In this document: in pieces, positions 15,735 through 23,670 of the stretch
Layout of the letters: each line of letters begins with the position of its first letter
Numbering within the stretch: position 1 is the stretch's first letter
Assembly (NCBI GenBank): GCA_017992055.1
Contig: JAGOPK010000004.1
Span: 300,165-364,164, forward strand
Length of the DNA: 64,000 nucleotides
Direction: 5' to 3'
Origin: Burkholderiaceae bacterium
GTDB taxonomy: Bacteria > Pseudomonadota > Gammaproteobacteria > Burkholderiales > Burkholderiaceae_C
The notes under the pieces: generated by a model
Seen by the model: only the letters and a program-made list of their open reading frames with translations
Told to the model about the DNA's origin: nothing
Database searches by the model: none
Program-made: the position numbers and the translations under genes

Positions 15735-17531
15735 ATGCTGCAACCGTCAGACTCCCCCGGCCAGGCCCTGCCGGCCCGATCCGGCCCGGCCGTGCCGCTG
15801 CCGGCCCGGGCCTGGCACGAGCGCCTGTCCAGCCGCCCCGAAGCCAGCGTCGAGCAGCTGGTGCTGGTGGCCAGCCTGTTCTGGGCCCTGGCCGCCAACG
15901 GGCCGTTTTTCGCCGCGGCGCTGCGTGGCCAGGCGCCGGGCGATGGCGCGACCTGGCGCTTTGCCCTGGCCCTGGCGCTGGCCGTGCTGGCCCTGCACGG
16001 CCTGCTGCTGGGCCTGGCCTGCAACCGCTGGACGGTGAAGCCGCTGCTGGGCCTGCTGGCCCTGGCCACCGCCGCGGCCTCGTTCTACATGGGCGCTTTC
16101 GGCATCTACCTCGACCCGACCATGCTGCGCAACCTGCTGCGCACCCATCCGGCCGAGGCGGGAGAGCTGATCACGCCGGCCCTGGCCCTGCACATGGCGG
16201 TTTATGCCGGCCTGCCGCTGGCCCTGCTGTGGCGGGTGCGCGTGGTGCAGCGGCCCTGGCGGCGCGCGGCGCTGGTGCGCCTGGGCCTGCTGCTGGGTGC
16301 GGCGGCGGTGCTGCTGGGCGCGGTGCTGGCGCAGTTCCAGCCGCTGGCCTCGCTGATGCGCAACCACCGCGAGGTGCGTTACCTGATCACGCCGGCCAAC
16401 TACCTGTGGTCGCTGGGCTCGGTGCTGGCCGCCGATGCGCGGGGCGCCGCCCGGCCACGCCAGCCCATCGGCCTGGATGCCAAGCCAGGCCCGTCCTGGG
16501 CCACGCGCAGCCGGCCCATGCTGGTGGTGCTGGTGGTCGGCGAGACCGCGCGCGCCGCCAACTGGGGGCTGAATGCCGGCGTCGCCGGCCTGGCGCCGCG
16601 CGACACCACGCCGCAGCTGGCGCGGCTGCGCGACGACGCCGGCCTGGTCAACTTCAGCCAGGTCAGCGCCTGCGGCACCAACACCGAGACCTCGCTGCCC
16701 TGCATGTTCGCGCCGGTGGGCCGGCGCGACTACGACGAGGACCGCATCCGCGGCCAGCAGTCGCTGCTGCATGTGCTGGACCGCGCCGGCGTGCAGGTGC
16801 AGTGGAGCGACAACCAGAGCGGCTGCAAGGGCGTGTGCGACGGCCTGGCCAGCGACACCGTCGCGCCCGACAAGGCGCCGGGCCTGTGCCCCGACGGCCG
16901 CTGTCTGGACGAAGGCCTGCTGCACGAGCTGGACCGGCGCATCGCCCTGGCCCAGTCCCAAGCCCAGTCGCAAGCCCAGTCCCAGCCCGGCACCCAGCTG
17001 CTGGTGCTGCACATGATCGGCAGCCACGGCCCCTCGTACTTCCGCCGCTATCCGCCGGCCTTCGCCCGCTTCCAGCCGGCCTGCCAGGAGGACGACCTGC
17101 GCCGCTGCAGCATCGAGCAGGTGCGCAATGCCTACGACAACAGCCTGCTCTACACCGACCATGTGCTGGCCGCGGCCATTGCCAAGCTGCGCGCCCGCCA
17201 GGGCCAGGTCGACAGCGCGCTGATTTATGTGTCCGACCATGGCGAATCGCTGGGCGAGCATGGGCTGTTCCTGCATGGCGTGCCGCATGCCATCGCGCCC
17301 GAGGTGCAGACCCGCGTGCCCATGGTCGCCTGGACCAGCAGCGGCCTGGACCGCGCCCGCGCCAGCCCGGCCGGCTGCAGCCAGGCGGCGCTGCAGCGGC
17401 AGGCGGCCCGGCCCATCGCCCACGACCATCTGTTCCACACCCTGATGGGCCTGCTGGACGTGCGCAGCACGCTGTACGAGCCGGCGCTGGACCTGCTGCG
17501 CGACTGCGGCGCCGGCGAGGCCCGGCCGTGA
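15735..17531 (+). CDS. eptA: phosphoethanolamine-lipid A transferase
   Basis: A 598-residue inner-membrane enzyme that transfers phosphoethanolamine from phosphatidylethanolamine to lipid A, lowering its negative charge and binding of cationic peptides. Five membrane helices occupy residues about 40-230, and the periplasmic alkaline-phosphatase-fold domain follows. Visible active-site parts are Glu270 in VVGETARA, the nucleophile Thr317 in CGTNTETSLPCM, and SDHGESLGE. A short AQSQ repeat sits in a surface loop. The ATG at 15735 is preferred over the frame opening at 15585; GTG 15792 is a real alternative because a regulator box lies very near 15735. Confidence 0.92.
   Translation: MLQPSDSPGQALPARSGPAVPLPARAWHERLSSRPEASVEQLVLVASLFWALAANGPFFAAALRGQAPGDGATWRFALALALAVLALHGLLLGLACNRWTVKPLLGLLALATAAASFYMGAFGIYLDPTMLRNLLRTHPAEAGELITPALALHMAVYAGLPLALLWRVRVVQRPWRRAALVRLGLLLGAAAVLLGAVLAQFQPLASLMRNHREVRYLITPANYLWSLGSVLAADARGAARPRQPIGLDAKPGPSWATRSRPMLVVLVVGETARAANWGLNAGVAGLAPRDTTPQLARLRDDAGLVNFSQVSACGTNTETSLPCMFAPVGRRDYDEDRIRGQQSLLHVLDRAGVQVQWSDNQSGCKGVCDGLASDTVAPDKAPGLCPDGRCLDEGLLHELDRRIALAQSQAQSQAQSQPGTQLLVLHMIGSHGPSYFRRYPPAFARFQPACQEDDLRRCSIEQVRNAYDNSLLYTDHVLAAAIAKLRARQGQVDSALIYVSDHGESLGEHGLFLHGVPHAIAPEVQTRVPMVAWTSSGLDRARASPAGCSQAALQRQAARPIAHDHLFHTLMGLLDVRSTLYEPALDLLRDCGAGEARP
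16950..16985. repeat. three 12-base tandem repeats in eptA
   Basis: GCCCAGTCCCAA and two near copies encode AQSQ repeats in a loop of the periplasmic domain, about 90 residues after the catalytic threonine. They are probably a tolerated slippage insertion. Confidence 0.7.
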
Positions 17532-18322
17532 GCGGCGCCCCTCTGCACGCGGCGCGCACGGCGGCGCCGCCGGACCCGGCGCGCACGCGCCGCTGGCTGC
17601 TGGCCACGCTGCTGCTGCTGCTGGCCTGGGAGGCCGCCGGCCTGGACCGCAGCGTGTCGCAGCAGTTCGGCAATGCCCAGGGCTTTGCCTGGCGCGACAA
17701 CTGGTGGCTGGCCAGCGTGCTGCACGAGGGCGGCCGCTGGCTGGGCCTGGGCCTGCTGACCTGGCTGGGCTGGGCCGCCTGGCGCGCCGGGGCGCGACCA
17801 GGGCCGGGCCCGTCACGGCGCGAGCGCCTGTACTGGCTGGGTGTGATGCTGGCCAGCGCGCTGCTGGTGCCGGCGCTCAAGCGTGGCAGCGCCACCAGCT
17901 GCCCCTGGGACCTGGCCGAGTTTGGCGGCCATGCGGCCTATGTGTCGCACTGGCTGTGGCGGGTGGCCGATGGCGGGCCGGGCCACTGCTTCCCGTCGGG
18001 CCATGCAGTGTCGGCCTTTGCGCTGCTGGGCTGGGCCTTCCAGTGGCGTGCCCACCGGCCGCGCCGCGCGCGGGCGCTGCTGGCCGGCGTGGCGGCGGCC
18101 GGGGTGGTGTTCGGCGCCACGCAGACGGTGCGCGGCGCGCACTTCGTCAGCCACACGCTGTGGTCGGCCTGGCTGTGCGCGGCCATCGCGGTGGCCGCCG
18201 AGACCTGGCTGCGGCGCCGGCCTCAGGCCGCGGCCGCAGCCACCGGCATGGACGGCGCCGGCAGCACCGTGCCGCTGCAGCTGCCAAAGCCCAGCCGCGC
18301 CGCGCCGGGCCGGCTGCAGTAG
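17528..18322 (+). CDS. PAP2-family membrane phosphatase
   Basis: A 264-residue membrane phosphatase starting at GTG 17528, which overlaps the eptA stop (GTGA). The three PAP2 motifs are recognisable: KRGSATSCPWD (a degenerate first motif), GHCFPSGHAVSAF and RGAHFVSHTLWSA. Five or six membrane helices surround them. Coupling to eptA suggests it acts on lipid A phosphates, undecaprenyl pyrophosphate or phosphatidic acid in the same envelope-remodelling response. Its 3' end overlaps the convergent fahA gene by 100 bases, so the Ala/Pro-rich C-terminus may be a run-on tail. Confidence 0.85.
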   Translation: MSGAPLHAARTAAPPDPARTRRWLLATLLLLLAWEAAGLDRSVSQQFGNAQGFAWRDNWWLASVLHEGGRWLGLGLLTWLGWAAWRAGARPGPGPSRRERLYWLGVMLASALLVPALKRGSATSCPWDLAEFGGHAAYVSHWLWRVADGGPGHCFPSGHAVSAFALLGWAFQWRAHRPRRARALLAGVAAAGVVFGATQTVRGAHFVSHTLWSAWLCAAIAVAAETWLRRRPQAAAAATGMDGAGSTVPLQLPKPSRAAPGRLQ

Positions 18323-19575
18323 GCGCGCAGCGTCAGCTCGTCGCCGTCGGCCAGAAAGCTGCGCGTCTCGCCGCCCGGCAGGGCCAGCGGCTGCTTGCCG
18401 CCCAGGCTCAGCTCCAGCAGCGAGCCGCCCTGGCCGGCCTCGGGCCCACTTTGCGTGCCGCTGCCCAGCAGGTCGCCCGGCTGCAGGTTGCAGCCATTGC
18501 TGGCATGGTGGGTCAGCAGCTGGGCCAGGGTCCAGTAGGCCTCGCGGAAATTGCTGCTGGACAGGCGCACGGCGGCCTCGCCACGCTCGCGCATGGCGGC
18601 GCTGCGCAGCCAGACCTCGAGCTGGATGTCCAGCGCGCCGGCCTCGCGGTTGGCCGCGCTGTCCAGATGGGGCAGCGGCGCCGGATCGCCGGCCGGCCGC
18701 GTGAACGGCACACGGTAGGGCGCCAGCGCCTCCATGGTGACGATCCACGGCGAGATGCTGCTGGCAAAGCTCTTGGACAGGAACGGGCCCAGCGGCTGGT
18801 ATTCCCAGGCCTGGATGTCGCGTGCGCTCCAGTCGTTGAGCAGCACCATGCCGAACAGGCCGTCCTCGGCCTGGGCCATGGCGATGGGCTCGCCCTGCAC
18901 ATTGCCCGGGCCGGTGAACACGCCCAGCTCCAGCTCGTAGTCCAGGCGCTGGCAGGGGCCGAACTGCGGCGGCTGGCCGGCGGGCGCCCCGGCCGGCTGG
19001 GTCTGGCCCAGCGGCCGGCGCACCGGCGTGCCCGAGACCACGATCGACGAGCCGCGGCCGTGGTAGCCGATGGGCACCCACTTGTAGTTGGGCAGCAGCG
19101 GGTTGTCGGGACGGAACATGCGGCCCACCGCGGTGGCATGGTGGATGCCGGCATAGAAGTCGGTGTAGTCGCCGATGGTGCAGGGCAGGGCCATCTCGGC
19201 CGCGGCCTGGGCCATCAGGCAGCCGGCCAGCGCCGGCTGCAGCGCGCTGCCGCTGGCCAGCGCATCGCTGAACAGCTGGCGCAGCGCCACGCGTTGCGCC
19301 TTGGGCGCAGCCATCACCGGCGCCAGCTCACCCGAGGCCAGCGCATCCAGCAGCGGCGCCAGCGTGGCCTCGGCCCTGAACACCGGCCGGGCCGCGGCCA
19401 GATCGAGGATCTGGTCGCCGATGGCGATGCCGATGCGCCAGGGCTCGGCCGAGCCGGCGCGGCGGAAGCGGCCATAGGGCAGGTTCTGGATCGCAAAGTC
19501 GGCGTCGGGCGCCTGGGCCGAGGCCACCCAGCTGCTCAGCGTGGGTACATGGGTGCGGTCGGTGACGAGGCTCAT
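18223..19575 (-). CDS. fahA: fumarylacetoacetase
   Basis: A 450-residue hydrolase that splits fumarylacetoacetate into fumarate and acetoacetate, the last step of homogentisate degradation. Family landmarks are NLPYGRFRR, DYTDFYAGIHHATAVG (metal and substrate ligands), MVLLNDWSARDIQAWEYQPLG and the end segment GFGSCSGTVLPA. It is the distal gene of a minus-strand operon with a DUF2783 protein and a FAD hydroxylase, with start/stop overlap. HmgA and MaiA, which would make its substrate, are not in the window. Confidence 0.92.
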   Translation of the reverse strand: MSLVTDRTHVPTLSSWVASAQAPDADFAIQNLPYGRFRRAGSAEPWRIGIAIGDQILDLAAARPVFRAEATLAPLLDALASGELAPVMAAPKAQRVALRQLFSDALASGSALQPALAGCLMAQAAAEMALPCTIGDYTDFYAGIHHATAVGRMFRPDNPLLPNYKWVPIGYHGRGSSIVVSGTPVRRPLGQTQPAGAPAGQPPQFGPCQRLDYELELGVFTGPGNVQGEPIAMAQAEDGLFGMVLLNDWSARDIQAWEYQPLGPFLSKSFASSISPWIVTMEALAPYRVPFTRPAGDPAPLPHLDSAANREAGALDIQLEVWLRSAAMRERGEAAVRLSSSNFREAYWTLAQLLTHHASNGCNLQPGDLLGSGTQSGPEAGQGGSLLELSLGGKQPLALPGGETRSFLADGDELTLRAYCSRPGAARLGFGSCSGTVLPAPSMPVAAAAA

Positions 19576-19823
19576 GGTGTGGTGTGGGAAGAGGGATTCA
19601 GGCCGGCGCGGGCGGCGGCGAGGGCCTGCTGCAGCAGGTCCAGGTCGCCGATGTGGTTGGCCAGCAGCAGCACCAGGCGGGCATTGAGCAGACGGCTGTG
19701 CTCGTCGTCCAGGCCCTGGTGGGCGGCGATCAGCAACTCGTAGAAATCATCGCCGGGCGTGAAGGCATGCAAGGCCGGTGCGCCGGGGCGGTGGAAGTTG
19801 GGCTGGGTGTTCAGGGAGGACAT
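19572..19823 (-). CDS. DUF2783 small protein
   Basis: An 83-residue protein (MSSLNTQPNFHRPG...), mostly helical, with FYELLIAAHQGLDDEHSRLL and NARLVLLLANHIGDLDLL. I recognise this as the DUF2783 type that travels with FAD aromatic hydroxylases in Burkholderiales; no activity is known. It may be a small subunit or stability factor for the hydroxylase. GGGAGGA precedes the ATG at 19823. It starts 10 bases after the hydroxylase stop, and its own stop overlaps the fahA start (ATGA). Confidence 0.75.
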   Translation of the reverse strand: MSSLNTQPNFHRPGAPALHAFTPGDDFYELLIAAHQGLDDEHSRLLNARLVLLLANHIGDLDLLQQALAAARAGLNPSSHTTP

Positions 19824-19833
19824 GGACACAACC

Positions 19834-21516
19834 TCAGGCTTGCGCCGTGGCACGGGCCACGGCTTGGTGCACCGCGGCCAGATGGCCCAGATGGCCCGGC
19901 TCCCACTGCGTCCAGCGGGCCGCAACATGCTGGTCGGGCCGCAGCAAATGGGCCACGCCCGGCGCGCCGGCATAGCGCCGGGCGATCAGGCCCTGGGCGT
20001 CGGCAACGCGGTCGGCGCCGACCGGCGCATCGCCATCGTCGGGCGTGACCAGCAGCAGGCGCACCGGGATGGTCGCATCGGCCAGGCGGGCGGCGGTGTC
20101 GGCGGCCTGGGCCAGCAGGGCCGCATCGGCAAACACCATCAGCACGAAGTCGCCGCCCAGCTGCGGCAGCAGCCAGCCGTCACGGCCCTGCTGGCGCAGC
20201 GGCGCGTCGGCGGCCGGCGCGCCGGGCGGCAGGCCGCCGCTCCAGGCCGTGTCGTCGGGCGTGTTCAGCGCCGAATCACCCAGGTGCGCCGGCACGCTGA
20301 GCCGGCCCGAGTTGACCAGGGCGCGCGCAAAACCATGCTCTCCGGCCAGCGTGAGCACGGCATTGCGCAGGTCGCGGCTGGCCTGGCTCTTGGGCGTGAT
20401 GAAGTCGGTGGAGCGGGTGGAATTGAGCAGGTTCTCGTCGGCCGCGGCCACACGCTCGTGGCTGTAGCTGTCCAGCAAGGCCTCGGGTGCGCGGCCCTCG
20501 ATCACCAGCCTGAGCTTCCAGGCCAGGTTGTCGGTGTCCTGGATGCCGGAGTTGGCGCCGCGTGCGCCAAACGGCGACACCTGGTGCGCCGCATCGCCGG
20601 CAAACAGCACGCGGCCATGGCGGAAGCTGGCCATGCGCCGGCACTGGAAGGTGTAGACGCTGACCCATTCCAGCTCGAACTCGTGGTCCGGGCCCAGCAT
20701 GGCCTGGATGCGTGGGATCACGCGCTCGGGCGCCTTCTCGGCCTCGGGATCGGCATCCCAGCCGAGCTGGAAGTCGATGCGCCAGACGTTGTCGGCCTCG
20801 CGGTGCAGCAGCACGCTCTGGCCGGGGTGGAAGGGCGGGTCGAACCAGAACCAGCGCTCGGCCGGGAAGTCGGCCTTCATCACCACGTCGGCGATCAGAA
20901 AGCGGTCCTGGAACACCCGGCCCTCGATGTCCAGACCCAGCTGGCGGCGGATCGGGCTGCGCGCGCCGTCGCAGACCACCAGCCAGCCGGCCTCGATTTC
21001 ATAACGCCCATCCGGCGTGTCCACCGTCAGGCGTGCGCCCGCGCCATGGGGCTGCACCTCGACGACCTTGTGCTTCCAGCGCAGGTCCAGCCCGGGCAGC
21101 TGCCGGGCGCGCTCGACCAGGAACTGCTCCAGGTGGTATTGCTGCAGGTTGACCATGCCGGGCCGGCGGTGGCCGTCCTCGGGCAGCAGGTTGAAGCGAA
21201 AGACCTCGGCCTCGCGGTGGAAGGTGCGGCCGACGTTCCAGGTCACGCCGCGCTCGACCACGGCGTCGCCGCAGCCCAGGCGGTCCAGGATCTCCAGCGT
21301 GCGCTTGGCATAGCACAGGCCGCGCGAGCCCACGCTGACGGTGTCGTCGTCGTCCAGCAGCAGCACCGGCAGGCCCTGCTGGGCCAGGTCGATGGCCGCG
21401 GCCAGGCCCACCGGGCCGGCGCCGACCACCACCACCGGGTGCTGCACGATGTCGGCACGATCGAGTTCGGGCGCACGCCGGTGGGCATAGCGCGGATAGG
21501 TGTAGGTGCTGTGCAT
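19834..21516 (-). CDS. FAD-dependent aromatic hydroxylase (MhpA/PheA-type)
   Basis: A 560-residue class A flavoprotein monooxygenase. The FAD/NAD(P)H motifs are visible: GAGPVGL (residues 32-38), the DG motif VVCDGARSPIRRQL, and the GD motif VLFAGDAAHQVSPFGARG. A C-terminal thioredoxin-like domain of about 170 residues matches the phenol/3-hydroxyphenylpropionate hydroxylase branch. It should use NAD(P)H and O2 to hydroxylate a phenolic acid. With FahA in the same operon, a product feeding a homogentisate-like pathway (for example from hydroxyphenylacetate) is a reasonable guess, not shown. ATG 21516 is chosen over the frame opening at 21588. Confidence 0.88.
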   Translation of the reverse strand: MHSTYTYPRYAHRRAPELDRADIVQHPVVVVGAGPVGLAAAIDLAQQGLPVLLLDDDDTVSVGSRGLCYAKRTLEILDRLGCGDAVVERGVTWNVGRTFHREAEVFRFNLLPEDGHRRPGMVNLQQYHLEQFLVERARQLPGLDLRWKHKVVEVQPHGAGARLTVDTPDGRYEIEAGWLVVCDGARSPIRRQLGLDIEGRVFQDRFLIADVVMKADFPAERWFWFDPPFHPGQSVLLHREADNVWRIDFQLGWDADPEAEKAPERVIPRIQAMLGPDHEFELEWVSVYTFQCRRMASFRHGRVLFAGDAAHQVSPFGARGANSGIQDTDNLAWKLRLVIEGRAPEALLDSYSHERVAAADENLLNSTRSTDFITPKSQASRDLRNAVLTLAGEHGFARALVNSGRLSVPAHLGDSALNTPDDTAWSGGLPPGAPAADAPLRQQGRDGWLLPQLGGDFVLMVFADAALLAQAADTAARLADATIPVRLLLVTPDDGDAPVGADRVADAQGLIARRYAGAPGVAHLLRPDQHVAARWTQWEPGHLGHLAAVHQAVARATAQA

Positions 21517-21529
21517 GGCGGGTGCAGGC

Positions 21530-22081
21530 TCAGGCGGCCGGCGCCGCCAGTTCCTTCTCGTGCATCCAGGCCGCATGCTTGGGCGCACGCTTGGTGCGGT
21601 CCCATTCCTCCAGCATGTCCCACTTCACCGCATCGAGCTTGGCATCCATCTCGGGCGTGTTGGTGTCGCAGGCCAGCTCCAGGCGGTGGCCGTTGGGGTC
21701 GAAGAAGTAGATGGACTTGAAGATGGTGTGGTCGGTGACGCCGATCACCTCCACGCCCTGGGCCTGCAGCCTGGCCTTGGTGGCTTCCAGCTCGGCCAGC
21801 GAATCGACCTTGAAGGCGATGTGCTGCACCCAGGCCGGCGTGGCCTCGTCGCGGCCCATCTCGGGCGAGTTGGGCAGCTCGAAAAACGCCAGGATGTTGC
21901 CGCCACCGGCCTTCAGGAAGATGTGCATGTACGGGTCGGGCGCATGCGTGCTGGGCACCTGGTCTTCGGCGATGGCGAGCACGAAGTCCATGCCCAGGTG
22001 GTCGCGGTACCACTCCACCGTCTGCTTGGCGTTCTTGCAGCGGTAGGCGACATGGTGGATGCGTTGGATGGCCATGCTCAT
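21530..22081 (-). CDS. VOC-family (glyoxalase/dioxygenase-fold) protein
   Basis: A 183-residue vicinal-oxygen-chelate protein. HHVAYRCKN, WVQHIAFKV and GHRLELACD supply the expected His-His-Glu metal ligands across the two beta-alpha-beta-beta-beta modules. Such proteins act as extradiol dioxygenases, isomerases or hydrolases of ring-cleavage products. It lies between the MBL-fold gene (upstream, 6-base gap) and the FAD hydroxylase, so it probably acts on the same aromatic intermediate. The Lys/Trp-rich C-terminal 40 residues extend beyond the core fold. Confidence 0.85.
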   Translation of the reverse strand: MSMAIQRIHHVAYRCKNAKQTVEWYRDHLGMDFVLAIAEDQVPSTHAPDPYMHIFLKAGGGNILAFFELPNSPEMGRDEATPAWVQHIAFKVDSLAELEATKARLQAQGVEVIGVTDHTIFKSIYFFDPNGHRLELACDTNTPEMDAKLDAVKWDMLEEWDRTKRAPKHAAWMHEKELAAPAA

Positions 22082-22087
22082 GCTCCT

Positions 22088-23071
22088 TCAAACACCTTCG
22101 AGGGTCTTCCACATCTGCACATCGCGCTCGGCGGTCCAGATGCGTGGATCGGGGTACTGCGTCACCTCGTCGTAGCAGCGCGTCACGTCGAACGGCATGC
22201 AGTGGTCGAAGATGACCCAGTGCTTGTACTTGGGCGCCAGCGCGGCATAGGTGCGCTTGTAGACCGCGTTCAGGTCCTCGCCGGCGGCCACGCCGGCCTC
22301 GACCTGGGCGCGCACGTCGGCGATGAAGGCGCGCGTGCCGGCCAGGCCGGCCTGCACCTGCTCGGGCGTGGTCAGCGCGGCGCCGCGGCCGGGCACCAGC
22401 TGCGCCGGCTGCAGAGCGGCCAGGTTGTCCAGGGTCTGCGGCCAGTCCTTGAAATAGGCGTCGCCGGCATAGGGCGTGGCATCGAACTCGACCAGGTCGC
22501 CCGAGAACAGGATCTTCTGCTGCGGCAGCCAGGCCACGGTGTCGCCCTTGGTGTGGCCACGGCCCAGCTGCAGCAGCTGCACCTCCAGGCTGCCCAGCCA
22601 CAGCGTCATCTTGCCGCTGAAGGTGAGGGTGGGCCAGGTCAGGCCGGCCGGCACGCTCTCGACATTGCGGAACAGCCGCGGAAAGCGGCCGATCTCGCTG
22701 GCCTTGTCCTGCTCGCCGCGCTCGACGATCAGGTCGCGAGTGTCTTCGCTGGCGATGATGTGCTGGGCGCCATAGGCCGACGCACCCAGCACGCGCACCG
22801 CGTGGTAGTGCGTCATCAGCACGTACTGGATGGGCTTGTCGGTGACCTCGCGGATGCGGCGGATCACGTCCTGCGCCATCACCGGCGTGGCCTGCGTGTC
22901 CAGCACCATCACCGCATCGTCGCCAATGATCACGCCGGTGTTGGGGTCGCCCTCGGCGGTGTAGGCATAGGCGTTGTCGCTGAGCCTGGTGAAGCTGACC
23001 TTCTTCTCCTCCAGGTCGGCCTGGCTGGCGAAGGTCTTGTTCGGGGTCTGGGTCACGGGCGCGGTCTCCAA
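22088..23071 (-). CDS. metallo-beta-lactamase-fold protein with altered metal motif
   Basis: A 327-residue MBL-fold protein, first gene of the aromatic operon. The first metal motif, normally HxHxDH, reads THYHAVRV at residues 87-94: His88 and His90 are present but Asp and the third His are replaced. His173 (GRGHTKGDT) and Asp192 (LFSGDLVEF) of the later motifs are kept. The protein could therefore bind one metal or none in the second site. The family is used in aromatic pathways as a lactonase, thioesterase or hydrolase; the role here is open. Confidence 0.82.
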   Translation of the reverse strand: METAPVTQTPNKTFASQADLEEKKVSFTRLSDNAYAYTAEGDPNTGVIIGDDAVMVLDTQATPVMAQDVIRRIREVTDKPIQYVLMTHYHAVRVLGASAYGAQHIIASEDTRDLIVERGEQDKASEIGRFPRLFRNVESVPAGLTWPTLTFSGKMTLWLGSLEVQLLQLGRGHTKGDTVAWLPQQKILFSGDLVEFDATPYAGDAYFKDWPQTLDNLAALQPAQLVPGRGAALTTPEQVQAGLAGTRAFIADVRAQVEAGVAAGEDLNAVYKRTYAALAPKYKHWVIFDHCMPFDVTRCYDEVTQYPDPRIWTAERDVQMWKTLEGV

Positions 23072-23170
23072 GGCAGGGCGGGATCGGGGTGCGGCGATTA
23101 TTCCGCGTCAATTCGCAAATGGCAAATCAATTCGACCTAAACAAACTTTCGCCAGCCGCAGAGTTCATTT

Positions 23171-23204
23171 ATGGATTGATCATGGAAATCAATCCATATA
23201 TGGA
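23171..23204. promoter_or_regulatory. operator of the Xre/RES toxin-antitoxin locus
   Basis: A perfect ten-base inverted repeat, ATGGATTGAT-N7-ATCAATCCAT (23171-23197), is followed by the overlapping palindrome TCCATATATGGA (23193-23204). The block is AT-rich in a GC-rich genome and lies 56 bases before the antitoxin ATG. ATGGA/TCCAT half-sites repeat through it. It is the obvious autoregulatory operator, and it also sits before the divergent MBL-fold gene. Confidence 0.7.
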
Positions 23205-23259
23205 CTAGACTACCCCTGCTGGCCGCGCCAAGCGCCCAGCCCCAACCCGGCGAGCAAGC

Positions 23260-23670
23260 ATGAACACCCTGGCCGACTCCCCTGCCACTGCGCCCTTGCA
23301 CAGTCCCGAGGCGGCCGCCGCCGCGCTGCGCACCTTCTTTCGCATCGCCCAGGCCTGGGCCTTGAGCAACGACGAGCAGCAGCGCCTGCTGGGCTGCCGG
23401 CGCAGCAGCTTCTTTGCCTGGAAGGCCGGCCGCATCAAGAGCGGGCTGGACGACGCCACGCTGGAGCGGCTGTCGCACTTGTTCGGCATCTATGCCGCGC
23501 TGCAGATCCTGCTGCCCATTCCCGAACGCGCCAACGCCTGGATCCGCAAGCCCAACAGCGCGCCGCTGTTCGGTGGTGGCACGGCGCTGCAGCGCATGCT
23601 GGGCGGCCAGGTGGCCGATTTGTTCGTGGTGCGCCAGTACCTGGATGCCCAGCGCGGGGGCTGGGCCTGA
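23260..23670 (+). CDS. antitoxin of the MbcA/ParS/Xre type
   Basis: A 136-residue antitoxin. RTFFRIAQAWALSNDEQQRL and LLGCRRSSFFAWKAGR form the Xre-like helix-turn-helix; LSHLFGIYAALQILLP and WIRKPNSAPLFGGGTALQRM form the C-terminal MbcA/ParS/Xre toxin-binding domain. It should bind the RES toxin and repress the operon through the palindromes just upstream. Its stop overlaps the toxin start (TGATG). Confidence 0.88.
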   Translation: MNTLADSPATAPLHSPEAAAAALRTFFRIAQAWALSNDEQQRLLGCRRSSFFAWKAGRIKSGLDDATLERLSHLFGIYAALQILLPIPERANAWIRKPNSAPLFGGGTALQRMLGGQVADLFVVRQYLDAQRGGWA

